A stretch of DNA of 64,000 bases from Porites lobata (taxonomy: Eukaryota; Cnidaria; Anthozoa; Scleractinia; Poritidae): assembly GCA_942486035.1 (NCBI GenBank), contig CALNXK010000025.1:3802501-3866500 (forward strand), read 5' to 3'. The position numbers were made by a program, and so were the translations under genes. The notes under the pieces were generated by a model. It saw nothing but the letters and a program-made list of their open reading frames with translations. It had not been told where the DNA came from and ran no database searches. Every line of letters begins with the position of its first letter. Within the stretch, counting starts at the first letter, position 1. Shown piece by piece: positions 13,941 to 23,546 of this stretch.

Positions 13941-14591
13941 CACATGGAGAAATGACTTAATCAGTTATTCGTCTCCAAAACAGTCCCATAGTGCAATTCG
14001 ACACAAACGACCCAGTCTCACGCCTCACTCAATACGGCACCTGATTGGTTCTCATGCATGTACATTGTTTACCAGCCAATCACAGTTCTTCAATCTCTGA
14101 GATATTTAATTTGCATTCTGTTTCCTTGTTTTTGCAGATATTTGATGTTTTTGCTCTATGATTACTTAAAAACTGTATCACTCTCAGTCAATCAGATTCA
14201 AGAAAATTTTTTCATGTACGGTATTTCAAAATCACTGAACTTATTGCCGTCCCGGTTGTACATCTTAATCCTATTGCAACTGCCGACGCTACCTCTGTAG
14301 TAGTAAAAGATAGAAGCATGTCTTTACCGTGCACAACCTAACGTTACGAACAACCATCCAAATTTTTACCAAAAACGATCTTTTTCGATGGAGTCAACTA
14401 AAGAAAATTAGATTTCAGCAACAACCAATAATCGAGGCACACGTATAGTCTATGAACTGGTACTTTCAAGACGACTTCCTGAATATAAGCATCTGTGACA
14501 ATGTATGTTTGGAGAAGTGTCAACCATCGCGCCGGTACGTTTTGAACTGTCTTTTGGCTGTTCCTCTCCCATAAAGTAACCCCTGTTATTC

Positions 14592-14749
14592 TAGCCTGCG
14601 TGGCAGGCGTTTGAAAGGGAAGGGAAAGGGAGTTTTAGGCGCAAGAGAAACGCGAGGGGCGCGCGAGGAAGGAGGTTCCCCTCCTCAAACGCGAGGTCGC
14701 GCGTGGTCTCGAGCCCTAATTCCCTTTCAAACGCCTGCCACGCAGGCTA
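14592..14749. mobile_element. TAGCC...GGCTA foldback element, copy 1 (158 bp)
   Basis: This has perfect 30-bp terminal inverted repeats at 14592-14621 (TAGCCTGCGTGGCAGGCGTT...) and 14720-14749. It is flanked by the 9-bp direct repeat CTGTTATTC at 14583-14591 and 14750-14758. The interior is GC-rich and noncoding. The 9-bp duplication points to a Mutator-like transposase acting in trans. Confidence 0.85.
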
Positions 14750-14789
14750 CTGTTATTCCGGCTACACTAACTAAAGTTAACCTTTTCCT

Positions 14790-15103
14790 TAGCCGGCAAG
14801 CAGGCTCACTTGTGCGAGTTTAGGGAAAATCGACGGCACTAACAGCCGCCAGTTCGAGCCGGCGTAGCCCCGCTGGGGGAATCCGGTGCCCAGGGTACTT
14901 TCTTAGCAGCTCGGCTGCCACGCGAATTGACCTGTACCCACTGTTCTCGCGCCCCGACTCCGTCGCCAAAACAATACAGCACTCCCACGCTAATCCCGCC
15001 AGCTACGCAGGCTACCTGCGGCAGGAAAAATTGACATTCTTCTAGCTGGCTCACTCCAAATTTCCCCCCCAACTCGCGCAAGTGAGCCGCAGCTCGCTGG
15101 CTA
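14790..15103. mobile_element. TAGCC...GGCTA foldback element, copy 2 (314 bp, diverged)
   Basis: It starts TAGCCGGCAAGC and ends GAGCTCGCTGGCTA-like (AGCTCGCTGGCTA), imperfect inverted repeats that extend inward through GGCTCACTTGTGCGAGTT. The flanks CCTTTTCCT (14781-14789) and TCTTTTCCT (15104-15112) match at 8 of 9 bases. It sits only 31 bp beyond copy 1's target duplication and is GC-rich. Confidence 0.65.
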
Positions 15104-15278
15104 TCTTTTCCTCTTAAACAAGTTACTTTTAGCAAGTTTTTATTTAATTTTACATTTAAATTGCTTTATTTTGACTCGAAAAATGTCCGCTGTCTGGATA
15201 AAAAGAGTCAGAAAAGGTGCTTGAAACTTTAAAAAGTCAATCCCACTTGTTTTGACTCTATCGACGCGCATTTGGGAA

Positions 15279-15338
15279 CAAAAACAGTTTAATCTGGCAG
15301 ACACTAAAATAAACTGACTAAATGGCTGCTGATAGATA
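15279..15338 (+). promoter_or_regulatory. Paralogous conserved noncoding block, copy 1 (upstream of gene B)
   Basis: This block shares AAAACARTTTAATCYGGCA, then ACTGACTAAA and AAATGGCTGCTGATAGATA, with copies at 18401 and 25361. It lies about 0.7 kb before gene B exon 1, almost the same distance as copy 3 is from gene C. TTTAATCT is a near-match to a Lys50 homeodomain site and TGATAGATA contains a GATA-type site. No ORF explains the similarity, so a duplicated enhancer is plausible. Confidence 0.55.
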
Positions 15339-15907
15339 ATTGTCGAAAAAATTCCTTTTCTGAGAACACCGAGTGTGGATTTGTCTTTTTTAACCCCCTT
15401 ATTCTGTTGTTCGGAGTTACAGTTCATTCTTGAGAAATTTGGGAGCAACCATCCAGAAAAAATCTTTATGGTAGTCAGGCCGAAATATTTTGGAATCGGA
15501 TACAATGGAAGATATCTAAGGGTACACCGAAAGATAAACTAAGCAAAATTAACCCTACCTTTGGATCATGATCAAGGCAAATGTAGTTTTCAGCTGTCTT
15601 TAATACCATGCATTTCTCTTGAATATAAGACTCATTCTGGCGCCTTCTCAAAAAGTGATTCTGTTATCGTGGAAGAAATTTCAAAAATTTTTCGTCCAAC
15701 GGAGTAAACAAAGGGCAGGTATAACGTCTGGATGAAGGGTAAAAGATGTCCAAATAAAATTCGTCAATCCTAAGTTCATCATGAACGTAACTAAACAAAC
15801 AGTACCATGTTTTTATTTTGCAAATAGTAACCACACAGGGTGACTTCTACGATAAAAAAAGACCCGGTAAGGCCATCGGTTGGACTTTATTAGGCGGTTT
15901 CCGGGTA

Positions 15908-15922
15908 CATTTATCACTGTCA
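15908..15922 (+). promoter_or_regulatory. Promoter-proximal element, copy 1 (gene B)
   Basis: CATTTATCACTGTCA, 109 bp between its end and the gene B ATG. It matches 14 of 15 bases in the two copies upstream of the orphan exon and gene C. It contains TTATCA (reverse TGATAA, a GATA-type site). Similarity continues weakly on both sides (GTTTCC before it, TAATT-ACATTTGCAGCTGG after it). Confidence 0.6.
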
Positions 15923-16030
15923 TGGAACACAGCGTAATTACATTTGCAGCTGGTAATAATCTACACTGAGAAGCCTAGTCACTTCAAACGAGATTTCATT
16001 TGAGCATTTGCAGTGTAAAGCCGGGTGTCT

Positions 16031-19000
16031 ATGGAGGCTAACCCGTTCTCGATTGATAGCATTTTAAAGAAAACCAGCTCTTCGCCCAATGTAGAGGAAG
16101 AGGTGAAGGAGCCACAACCTTCGAAATCATCCGAGGCACTGTCGCTAGCTGTAAAGCTGGCTGGTAAGTTTAAGTTAATTTATGTTTAAGGCTGGGAAAG
16201 GTTAAAGGTTTTAATAATCTAGTGCTCTAAGTGACTTTCTTGAAAGGAAGCAATTTAAACTGTACATGAATGAAATGGTTTTAATCTTCGGCTTAGAGAC
16301 TACTAACCCTAAGCATACATTGGAAACCCGATTTATATTGAACGACGTTTTTGGCCCCGATGATATCAGTCTATTCGGGTGTATTGGACACGATCCCGAT
16401 AGAAAGGGTCCCCGTTATAAAGAATGCATTTTAACAGTACCCTGGGATTTCACTATACAGTGCAACCTCGATATTACGAACTTCTATAATTTCGAAGTCC
16501 TCGGTATAACGAATGATTTTCTTTACCTCAGTAATAGTAAAGTGTATGAAAAATACCCTCTCTATTTAACGAAACCTCGTTATAGCGAACAAATTTTGCC
16601 AGTCCCTTGGCCCTTCGTTATATCGAGGTTCCACAGCAGCTGTTAGAATGAAAATACGCCTACGCAAACTTGAAGTAACGCTGGCTTACGTTTTACTCAA
16701 GAACGACAAGTAAGTATGCTATGGCCTGGTCCTTTCTCAGCATTAAGATTTCACTTTACTTTGAAAGTCCACTTTTAAAGCAAATTTGTTTCATCGAATG
16801 TTAATGTTGACCCTTTCTATTAACCAATCTTGTTTAGACAGCTAAGGTGATAGTATGGTTTCAACTGCAAAGTTAACGTAAACAAGATAACAAGGAATGA
16901 AGAGGTGTTCCTTTCAAAAAAGGTTCTTATCCAAGTTCTTAACGGCGGTAACGAGACGAGGGGTAAGACCTTCACAAAAAACAACGAGTACACGCCGAAG
17001 ATCTTGAAAGGAACCCCTCAAAATATCCTTTCAGTTGATATTGAAATCGCAGTATAAATTTATGACTAGGGCTTTGTGAAAGCACATGGGTTTTGCTTTC
17101 AAAAAGGAGCGACAATTACACTGATGCCATGGAAATCAATCTCCTCTGGGCTCCAACTCCACGAAGATAAGAAACACTGATTTTGAGTGACTAGTTTGCC
17201 AACTGGGACAGGATGACCAAGAAAATTGAAAATTTAAAAGAAAAGAAAAAAAAGAAGAAAAAATGATCCACAAAAACTTCAATAAATTTTACAGTTTCGA
17301 TATTTACGTGACCTTTGGCTAATCGTTACTTATCAAACTAGCGAAAGGCTTTTCTGCTAACCAAGTTGGCGCCGACAAGAGATACCTGAGATATCGATAA
17401 AAACAACAACAATAACGACACATTTCGGTGATCTATGAAAAACTGTTTCTTTTATGTGGTATTTGGAAAGAGGAGATCTTCCCGAACGCTGTTGAGCAAT
17501 TAATTTTACGTAATTAAGTTAAAACAAACCTTTTTCACTATTGCACATTGCACCCATTGAAGGTAATCCCTTTAGCTTTGTCAGGTGTTAGAAATTATTA
17601 GTAAGTGTTGTTTTAATTAATTTACATTATCAGCCACCTTTCTGTCATAATCTGCGTGCGTGGGTAGGTGGGCGCCTTTTTCTCTCTTCAGCTCTTCTCT
17701 TTTTGCGCTTCATCAAACTATTTTTACCTTTACGTTGAATTTGAACACAATATTTGCTCCTATTCTCTTTTTTAATTCTTCTGTAACAGAAAAATCTTGA
17801 TAAAATGGCAGAAAATGGAAGCGCCTGGAGCAACTCTTCGATCTTTTGTGCATAAAATTACAATTGTCAGAGTGTTCTCAATCTATTTTTAGACCAGGTC
17901 TCTAACTCTGACATCGATACCTATACCCGCCTCTCCCTTAAACAAAATCAGGGACGAAAGGGGGCGGCTGTATGAGCCCATACCAAAAATACGAAGTGAA
18001 GAGCACCCTTGTATGGCTTTTCAACATCCCCCAGACGTGTGCTCGCGGCTTTAAGCCATTAATCAGTCATATTTTTTATATAACCTGAAGAGTATATTCT
18101 AAATGTAAGAAAACGGACAGCGGAGCTTTCAAAATACCATTCCTTTCCCTCAATATTTGTGACGAAGTTTCAAGACGCACAGACGAGTTTTCTCGTTAAC
18201 TCGAAAAGCTGTGTTTCACATGTTGAAAGAAGAAATGAAACTTGGCAAAAGGAAAGTGTTACCACATAACTTAGAACTTGTTTGCAAAAGCGGTGAAAGG
18301 TAAACTAAGAAATTGAACAAAGGCCCATTCTTTTAAAAAGCCATATTATCAACTATACTGATCTGATAGGCGATACCTACGTACTCTCTCTGTCGGTAGG
18401 AATTTGGGAATGAAAACAATTTAATCTTGTGCACACGTCGTAAGCCTTAACATAAACTGGCTAAATGGCTGCTGATGGATACAACTTGTTATAAATCATA
18501 CTTCACAGAGGCTCGATGATGGAAGGAATTTTTTTAGCTAATACCTTAATCCCTTGATATAAGAATAGTTTAAAAAAGGTCCTTAAAGTTCAAGCTTGAT
18601 CCTCGACAAATTACAGTTGTATGTCACTGAAGTTACTTAAACTTGGACGATTTTTTTAATGCTGGCGAAGTTACGGCGCCCAATTAACTTCTTGTATCTT
18701 GCACCATGGCACTGACCTAAAGGCAGTGTCGAAGGAATTCAGCAAAACTCGACTTCTTATTACGCTATTTTCAACAACCTTGGTTTAAATTTGAATTATC
18801 GCAGCGTACCTTGTTAGCCCTCGCAGTGCATTCTTTTATTTTCATGTAGTTTCGGTGTTTAACTGGCTTACGCAGAAATGTAGATTGTGTTCGAAAACCT
18901 TGATAAGAACCGCGACGGGGACATTAAGCTACATTTATCAATCTCAAATCGGATTAGGCTTAATTGAATTACCATCTGCTTAGCCCCTCCATCTGTACCT

Positions 19001-21203
19001 TGCACAATCCAAGTAAAGAGGGTCACTTGCTCTTCTAGCTGTATAATTCTTCGTCAGTTGTTCGAAAACGCCCAGCGAAAATTACTTAAGCTTAATTCAT
19101 TTTATACTTTTCAAAACACTAGCTTAAAAGTTAAGGTCACCCAGACTTCATTGTGTTGTGTCTCTTAAACCCGCCCTCAGGCTATTCTTTCGAAGATCAT
19201 TGCCGGCTATCCTCTGGAAGCAGGAAAGGCCGGTGTTGGAAACTCAGAAGCTGGGCGCGTTAGAGGAATGGCTTTCGTAAGCGGAGAGTTCAAACAGGGT
19301 TTTGTCAAGGTTGCCGTAAATAGAGCTGTCCGCTTACTAGAGTGTCCAATGAGAAAGTTTCGATAGTACTGGCAAACAGATTACTGCTATCTGATAAAAT
19401 GAGTACCAAACTTATACAGAGAAAATGAAAGCTTATCTTTGATTAGAACTTACCTTTTCGGTAGATGTTATCTTGGAAGCTCGCCAAGAGAATACTCGTC
19501 GTACTCCACGACGTACGCGTACAGCCTTCACTCATCAGCAGCTTGGAGTTCTGGAAAAATCTTTCAGTAAAACACATTATCCGGATGTACAATTAAGGGA
19601 ACGACTTGCTGAAAAGACCAACCTGCAAAAAGGAAGAATTCAGGTGAATTAGCGTTGGGCGTTTAAATGATCCAGCGCAAATTATAATAATATGACTTAT
19701 TAATAATGACTTTTATAGGGGTGCCAAATTACTGGTACTTGTAGCCAGGTAGATTTCATTGTTGCCGACAAATAGGGATAGAAACAAATATAAGAAAATA
19801 AACATAAAAGAGGGTAAGAATCCCATCTGGCCTGAGACAAACCACTTGGCTATTTACAAGCGAGACTGAGGAGTTGAAGTCGGGACTAACGAGAACAAAT
19901 CCAGCAAGGGGGTAGGGCGGGGATTGAACATACTGTAGAATGTTAACACTGAAAATTAAAAAGATCTGTTTCAGCCCTGCAGGCCAAAGTCTGATTCAGC
20001 CCTTTTTGGAGCCATTTAAGCACAATTTAGACTAAAGCAGCTCAATCAAAAGGCTATTCCATCCCACGCTGGGGCCCACTTCAGCCCTTGGGTCCAAATC
20101 AGCCCTAGGTAATTGGACTGTATTGGGCTTGATTTAAGGGAGCCAAATTAGACTAAAAAATATGACTGTATTTTACTCACCGAAACAGCCCCAGTTCTTT
20201 TCGATTTACAGTGTACTGCTTAACTAGACGTAAAGGTCTCCAGGAAAGGGGGAATCGTGTGTCTGGGCCCCCAAAATAAGTCTTAAACAAGGGTTTAACA
20301 AAGAGGGCGAGAGACGTCAACTTTTAAGTTCACCCTCTCTATCTGTGGAAGCACACTACGGATAGGTTGCTCCCTGAAATTTTAGTATCTACAAAAACTA
20401 CAAACGTTCTTTATCACCGTAAATCTTAACTTATCTCTGTTCTTTAAAAAATTACATATGTGACGTAAAGGAAAACAACAAAAGTCACATTAATTACGGC
20501 ATAAAATGGTGTAGCACCAAGCTGGCAAATACATACAAAGAAAACCCTTCCTGCTTCAATTTGCAGGTTTGACAGAGAAACTCTGCATCTTTTTTGCCGA
20601 AACGTTTCTCTTATGAACAAAAAAATAACAACTCTTTTTTAAGTGTGCGATGAAAACAAGTTCTTGGTCATAGTGACGCAACCAATCAGAGGCGCTGCTG
20701 CAATCGTGCTTTACATCTTGACATTTAAAACAGCAATCTACTTGGGCAAAACACTAACAGTTATAACTTTGTGAGGGTTCATTAAAAAGGTGAGGAACGC
20801 TTGTTAAATGTTACGCACATTTAATTTCAAGTAATTTTCCTCGTTGCGTTTATATCAGGTCTGGTTTAAGAACAGACGTGCCAAATATCGCAAGGAGACC
20901 AAGCGTTATTTATCACCAGATAACCACGAAAACGAAGAGGAAGAAACTATCGTTTGTCACGCACCTCAAATTCAAGAATCCTCACCTTGTTTTCAGTGTA
21001 ACGCGACAGCTATGCCATACTTTTGCAACTATAGCGATATTTTGGAGCCTGCACTTAGACATCGTGGATTGCCCTCAGAAATGCACACACAGTTTCCTAC
21101 ATATCATGGACAGTTAGCACACAGTAACAGATATCACAAGTTGGCATGCGCCAATAATCATGGAGTAAATCATGTACATTTCGGACGTACATGGACCGGC
21201 TAA
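16031..21203 (+). CDS. Dmbx: Gene B: Dmbx-type K50 paired-like homeobox transcription factor, 3 coding exons
   Basis: Predicted 218-aa nuclear transcription factor. Coding exons are 16031-16163, 19465-19643 and 20859-21203 (stop TAA 21201-21203), with the same phase 1 / phase 0 introns as its neighbours. An in-frame TAA at 16016-16018 lies just before the ATG, which fixes the start. Residues 6-12 are the eh1 motif FSIDSIL; exon 1 ends ALSLAVKLA and joins DVILEAR. The homeodomain is residues 59-118 with K50 and N51. Positions 41-43 (the turn before helix 3) are Q-K-G where most relatives have P-E-S or P-E-A. The tail is acidic first (ENEEEE), then holds CFQCN and NYSDILEP, shared with gene C. 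Exon 2 matches gene C at 53 of 60 residues, so B and C are recent duplicates. There is no OAR domain. The nearest AATAAA I found is far downstream, near 21968, so the 3' UTR is uncertain. Confidence 0.9.
16458..16636. mobile_element. pogo/Tigger-like MITE in gene B intron 1
   Basis: The left end CAGTGCAACCTCGATATTAC preceded by TA and the right end CGTTATATCGAGGTTCCAC are inverted repeats of the type seen in TA-targeting pogo/Tigger elements. Internal CGTTATAGCGAAC repeats the motif. The open frame through it (16266-16646) is not a gene. The right boundary is approximate. Confidence 0.6.
16872..16900 (+). promoter_or_regulatory. Intron 1 block shared by genes B and C
   Basis: GTTAACGTAAACAAGATAAC followed by AAGGA resembles 27162-27190 in gene C intron 1 (GTTAAACTAAACAAGTTAAC, AAGGA). 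GTAAACA is a forkhead-type motif. A second shared block, TTGGCGCCGACAA near 17366 against CTGGCGCCAACAA near 27557, follows in the same order. Either residual homology from gene duplication or retained regulatory sites. Confidence 0.4.
18401..18558 (+). promoter_or_regulatory. Paralogous conserved noncoding block, copy 2 (gene B intron 1)
   Basis: This contains GAAAACAATTTAATC, CTAAATGGCTGCTGAT, then ATAAATCATACTTCACAG and ATACCTTAATCC. The last two subblocks also occur in copy 3 in the same order and similar spacing. TAATCC at 18547-18552 is a consensus site for Lys50 homeodomains such as those encoded here. It lies 2.2 kb inside intron 1 and about 0.9 kb before exon 2. Confidence 0.55.
19960..20170. 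repeat. Low-order TTCAGCCCT-rich patch in gene B intron 2
   Basis: The words TCAGCCCT, AGCCAAATTAGACTAAA and their variants recur several times within about 200 bp in imperfect order. This looks like a degenerate repeat, not a gene. Low confidence as to type. Confidence 0.3.
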
Positions 21204-23288
21204 AGATGAAGTCAGATCTCTCAAAGACAGTTAAGACCATCACTATTTAGTGGAGAGTCAGAGGAAAGTACTTAAAAACAGCAGGACAGAACAATCTGAC
21301 AGTTTAAACTATAGGATCCAACATACTAGTCCGATGAAGGATACCATTACAGTAACCATTTTGGTCACCACTAAGGCCGGATGTTGCTCGAAATGAAGTC
21401 GAAATTTTGCACAACTCTTTGTGACATCATGTCTTACAATTAAGTTACCACACTGGTTTCTGTAATGATTTTCCTCGTCAGATTTATATTTTGGTCTATA
21501 TGTATAAACAGTAGCTCAAACCCTCGGTGTCCGTCAAGTTTAAGGAGATGTTCGTTAACAGTAAGTTAACGAACGGACCTACGTCGAAGAAAGAGGGCAA
21601 TACTACTCCCAATCTTTTGACCAGCAGAATGCACGTTTCACTGCTACAAGATGGATACCGTTGGGCCATGGCCGGGACCTCAGTGTTTTGAGTAGCTGCT
21701 TAAGTTGCCCATTCTGAAGAGAACGTTGAATGTGATCTGAGTTCCTTAAGGGTTTTGAAAGAACGAGAAACTGGTCCTAGTTTCCTCACTGAAAATAATC
21801 CATGGACCGTTTTTTAGGTCATGATTCAACCTACTCCTCCCACCGGCCCGAGTGCAAATGTGCAGATTCCTACAACGCTCTTGTTCGTCAGGTTTAAGGG
21901 CTAAATTTGGTGTGAAGCCTGTCATGTTTGTTCTAAAAAGCAACAGGGTCTCCTGTCGATGTCGTTCAATAAAATGATGAGCTGAAAAGAGAAAAATAAA
22001 AAACAAAGCAAAACAAAACTAACGTACAAATTCCAAGGCTATTGAACGGTGTCCCCTAGGCTTCCACTCCGGGGTGAGTTCTTAAAAAGGATTGAGACAG
22101 ATTATAATTTCAAACGCCGGCAAACAGACAGAAGTGCAGGTGCCAGTGAAAAAAGATCCAGAAAACGAAAGGGTCCACTGAAACAGCGTGTGGTCTGAGA
22201 GACTGGCCAATGTAAGCTGCCACTCACGTTGCTGTAATAGAAGCAGAGTTGCATGCTAAGTTAAGGCAATCTTGTACTTACTATGTTGACAGAAACCTGT
22301 GTTACTGCCGAAAATCAGGTTTGACCAAGAGTGTATGTGTAGGCATGGCAAATTACTTCCTACGGTCATAAATAAGTTCCCTAAAATTGAGGTCGGGCAA
22401 CGGCATGGTTCCTTCCCTATTACTTTAGTGCAACACAAATGACATTTGGTTCTAAGTTGATAAAATATATTTAGAAGCTTTAGGAAAGCTTATTCTGAGG
22501 GGCAGAGGGCCCCCGGCATTTTTGTAGGATAATAAATAACTTTCTTTTATTTTACCACGGTCAACTCATTAGGACTATTTTGGAAAGTTTAAGTAAACAT
22601 CGACTCGTCTGTTTAGAACAAGAAACAATGTACGTAGCCGCTTCGCGACTCCTTTCTCGCCGCTTTGCAGCTCGCTCTCTCTTTCGCTCTTCCTTCCCCC
22701 ATCCCCCTACAGAAAGCTATCCTGAGTAGATTTTGTTGTCGGCACCGTTGAAGATTGCATCCTAGGCGTCCAAAATGTTGTTAGCCTATTCCAGGCGTTC
22801 AGATGGTGAGGAACACGCCGTACTTCGCCCGAAAGCCGGGAACAGGCTAAATAAATTGTTGGCGGCTTACAAAAAAAGACAGAGGCCGTTTTTTATTGCT
22901 TATTTGGGGGAAGGAGTCAGAACAAAATTGAATGTCCAATTTTATTTTGAGCGCCCCCACTTTTTATTTCTCTCCACCGCTACTGGAAAGCCAAGAAATA
23001 TTTAGGCAATATTTGCTCCTTCGAACGTTTTTTTTTGTTTTTACAGAAAAAAGCCGTTGGGTGCCCCCGAACCCTTACTTGTTGGTACAAATCGTAGGAC
23101 TTATGATCAACCGCATCAAACTGAACAGTGTCTGAACGGTGGTAGTTGGTCAACCGAAAACTGTTGTTTAATACGAGGAATGATTATGTAATGTGTTATC
23201 ACTAATTTTTTTACCTCGTCTTTTGTAAAACAAACCGCCTATGGCTATTTTTACGGTTCTTGTTAGGATTCTTAATAGTTTCCGTTAA
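21204..23288. other. Intergenic region between gene B and the orphan exon
   Basis: No gene is supported. AATAAA near 21968 is the closest poly(A) signal after gene B. A small TTAGCCTATTCC / GGAACAGGCTAA inverted repeat lies at 22781-22850 and may be a 70-bp relative of the TAGCC family, without a clear target duplication. Confidence 0.5.
22781..22850. mobile_element. Possible 70-bp TAGCC-type foldback remnant
   Basis: TTAGCCTATTCC and GGAACAGGCTAA are inverted repeats with one mismatch. The interior is GC-rich as in the other TAGCC elements, but the flanks show no good 9-bp duplication. Confidence 0.35.
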
Positions 23289-23303
23289 CATTTATCAATG
23301 TCA
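23289..23303 (+). promoter_or_regulatory. Promoter-proximal element, copy 2 (orphan exon)
   Basis: CATTTATCAATGTCA, identical to the gene C copy and ending 114 bp before the orphan ATG at 23418. Its survival next to a broken first exon shows that the promoter region was duplicated with the exon. Confidence 0.6.
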
Positions 23304-23417
23304 GATATTAATTGTATTTTCACTTCACCTGGGCAGCTCACGAAACTGCATCACACATGTGAGGCTGGCAGCAGGTTGCTGGCTAAGAATGCGGACTATG
23401 CTTCACCCTACTTGGTA

Positions 23418-23546
23418 ATGCCCAGTAATTCATTTTCTGTTGATAATATTCTGAATAAGACAGGTTCTTCCCATGTATTGAACGAAGAGGAAACCGAGCC
23501 ATCAGTACAACCATCTCAACCCACCGCGCAGGCTCTAAGCCTTGCT
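23418..23546 (+). pseudogene. Orphan Dmbx-type first exon (eh1 exon) with damaged splice junction
   Basis: This reads as a 43-codon first exon paralogous to those of genes B and C: MPSNSFSVDNIL with eh1 at residues 6-12, an E/P/Q-rich linker, then ALSLA. Compared with gene B, about 13 bases are missing across the exon end, so GT of GTAAGT now follows ALSLA at 23547 in phase 0 instead of phase 1; unspliced, it stops two codons later (V-S-stop). No homeodomain exon lies between here and gene C's own exon 1. If spliced to gene C exon 2 the frame would read ATG TGA and terminate. The promoter-proximal element of genes B and C is present upstream at 23289. An in-frame ATG at 23298 would extend the ORF upstream. 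Most likely this is the remnant of a third copy; use as an alternative 5' exon cannot be excluded. Confidence 0.75.

Larger units (their letters stand above)
10660..16030. other. Intergenic region between genes A and B
   Basis: No gene is supported. It contains four TIR elements (12846-12940, 13648-13940, 14592-14749, 14790-15103), the conserved noncoding block at 15279 and the gene B promoter element at 15908. The 5' part presumably includes the 3' UTR of gene A; an AATAAA is seen only near 12289. Confidence 0.6.

Noticed and set aside
15140..15505. 121-aa minus-strand frame
   Set aside because: It crosses the conserved noncoding block at 15279, but the frame is not open in the other two copies' arrangement and shows no domain.
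16266..16646. 126-aa plus-strand open frame
   Set aside because: It runs through the pogo/Tigger-like MITE inverted repeats inside gene B intron 1; the translation is of repeat DNA with no domain.
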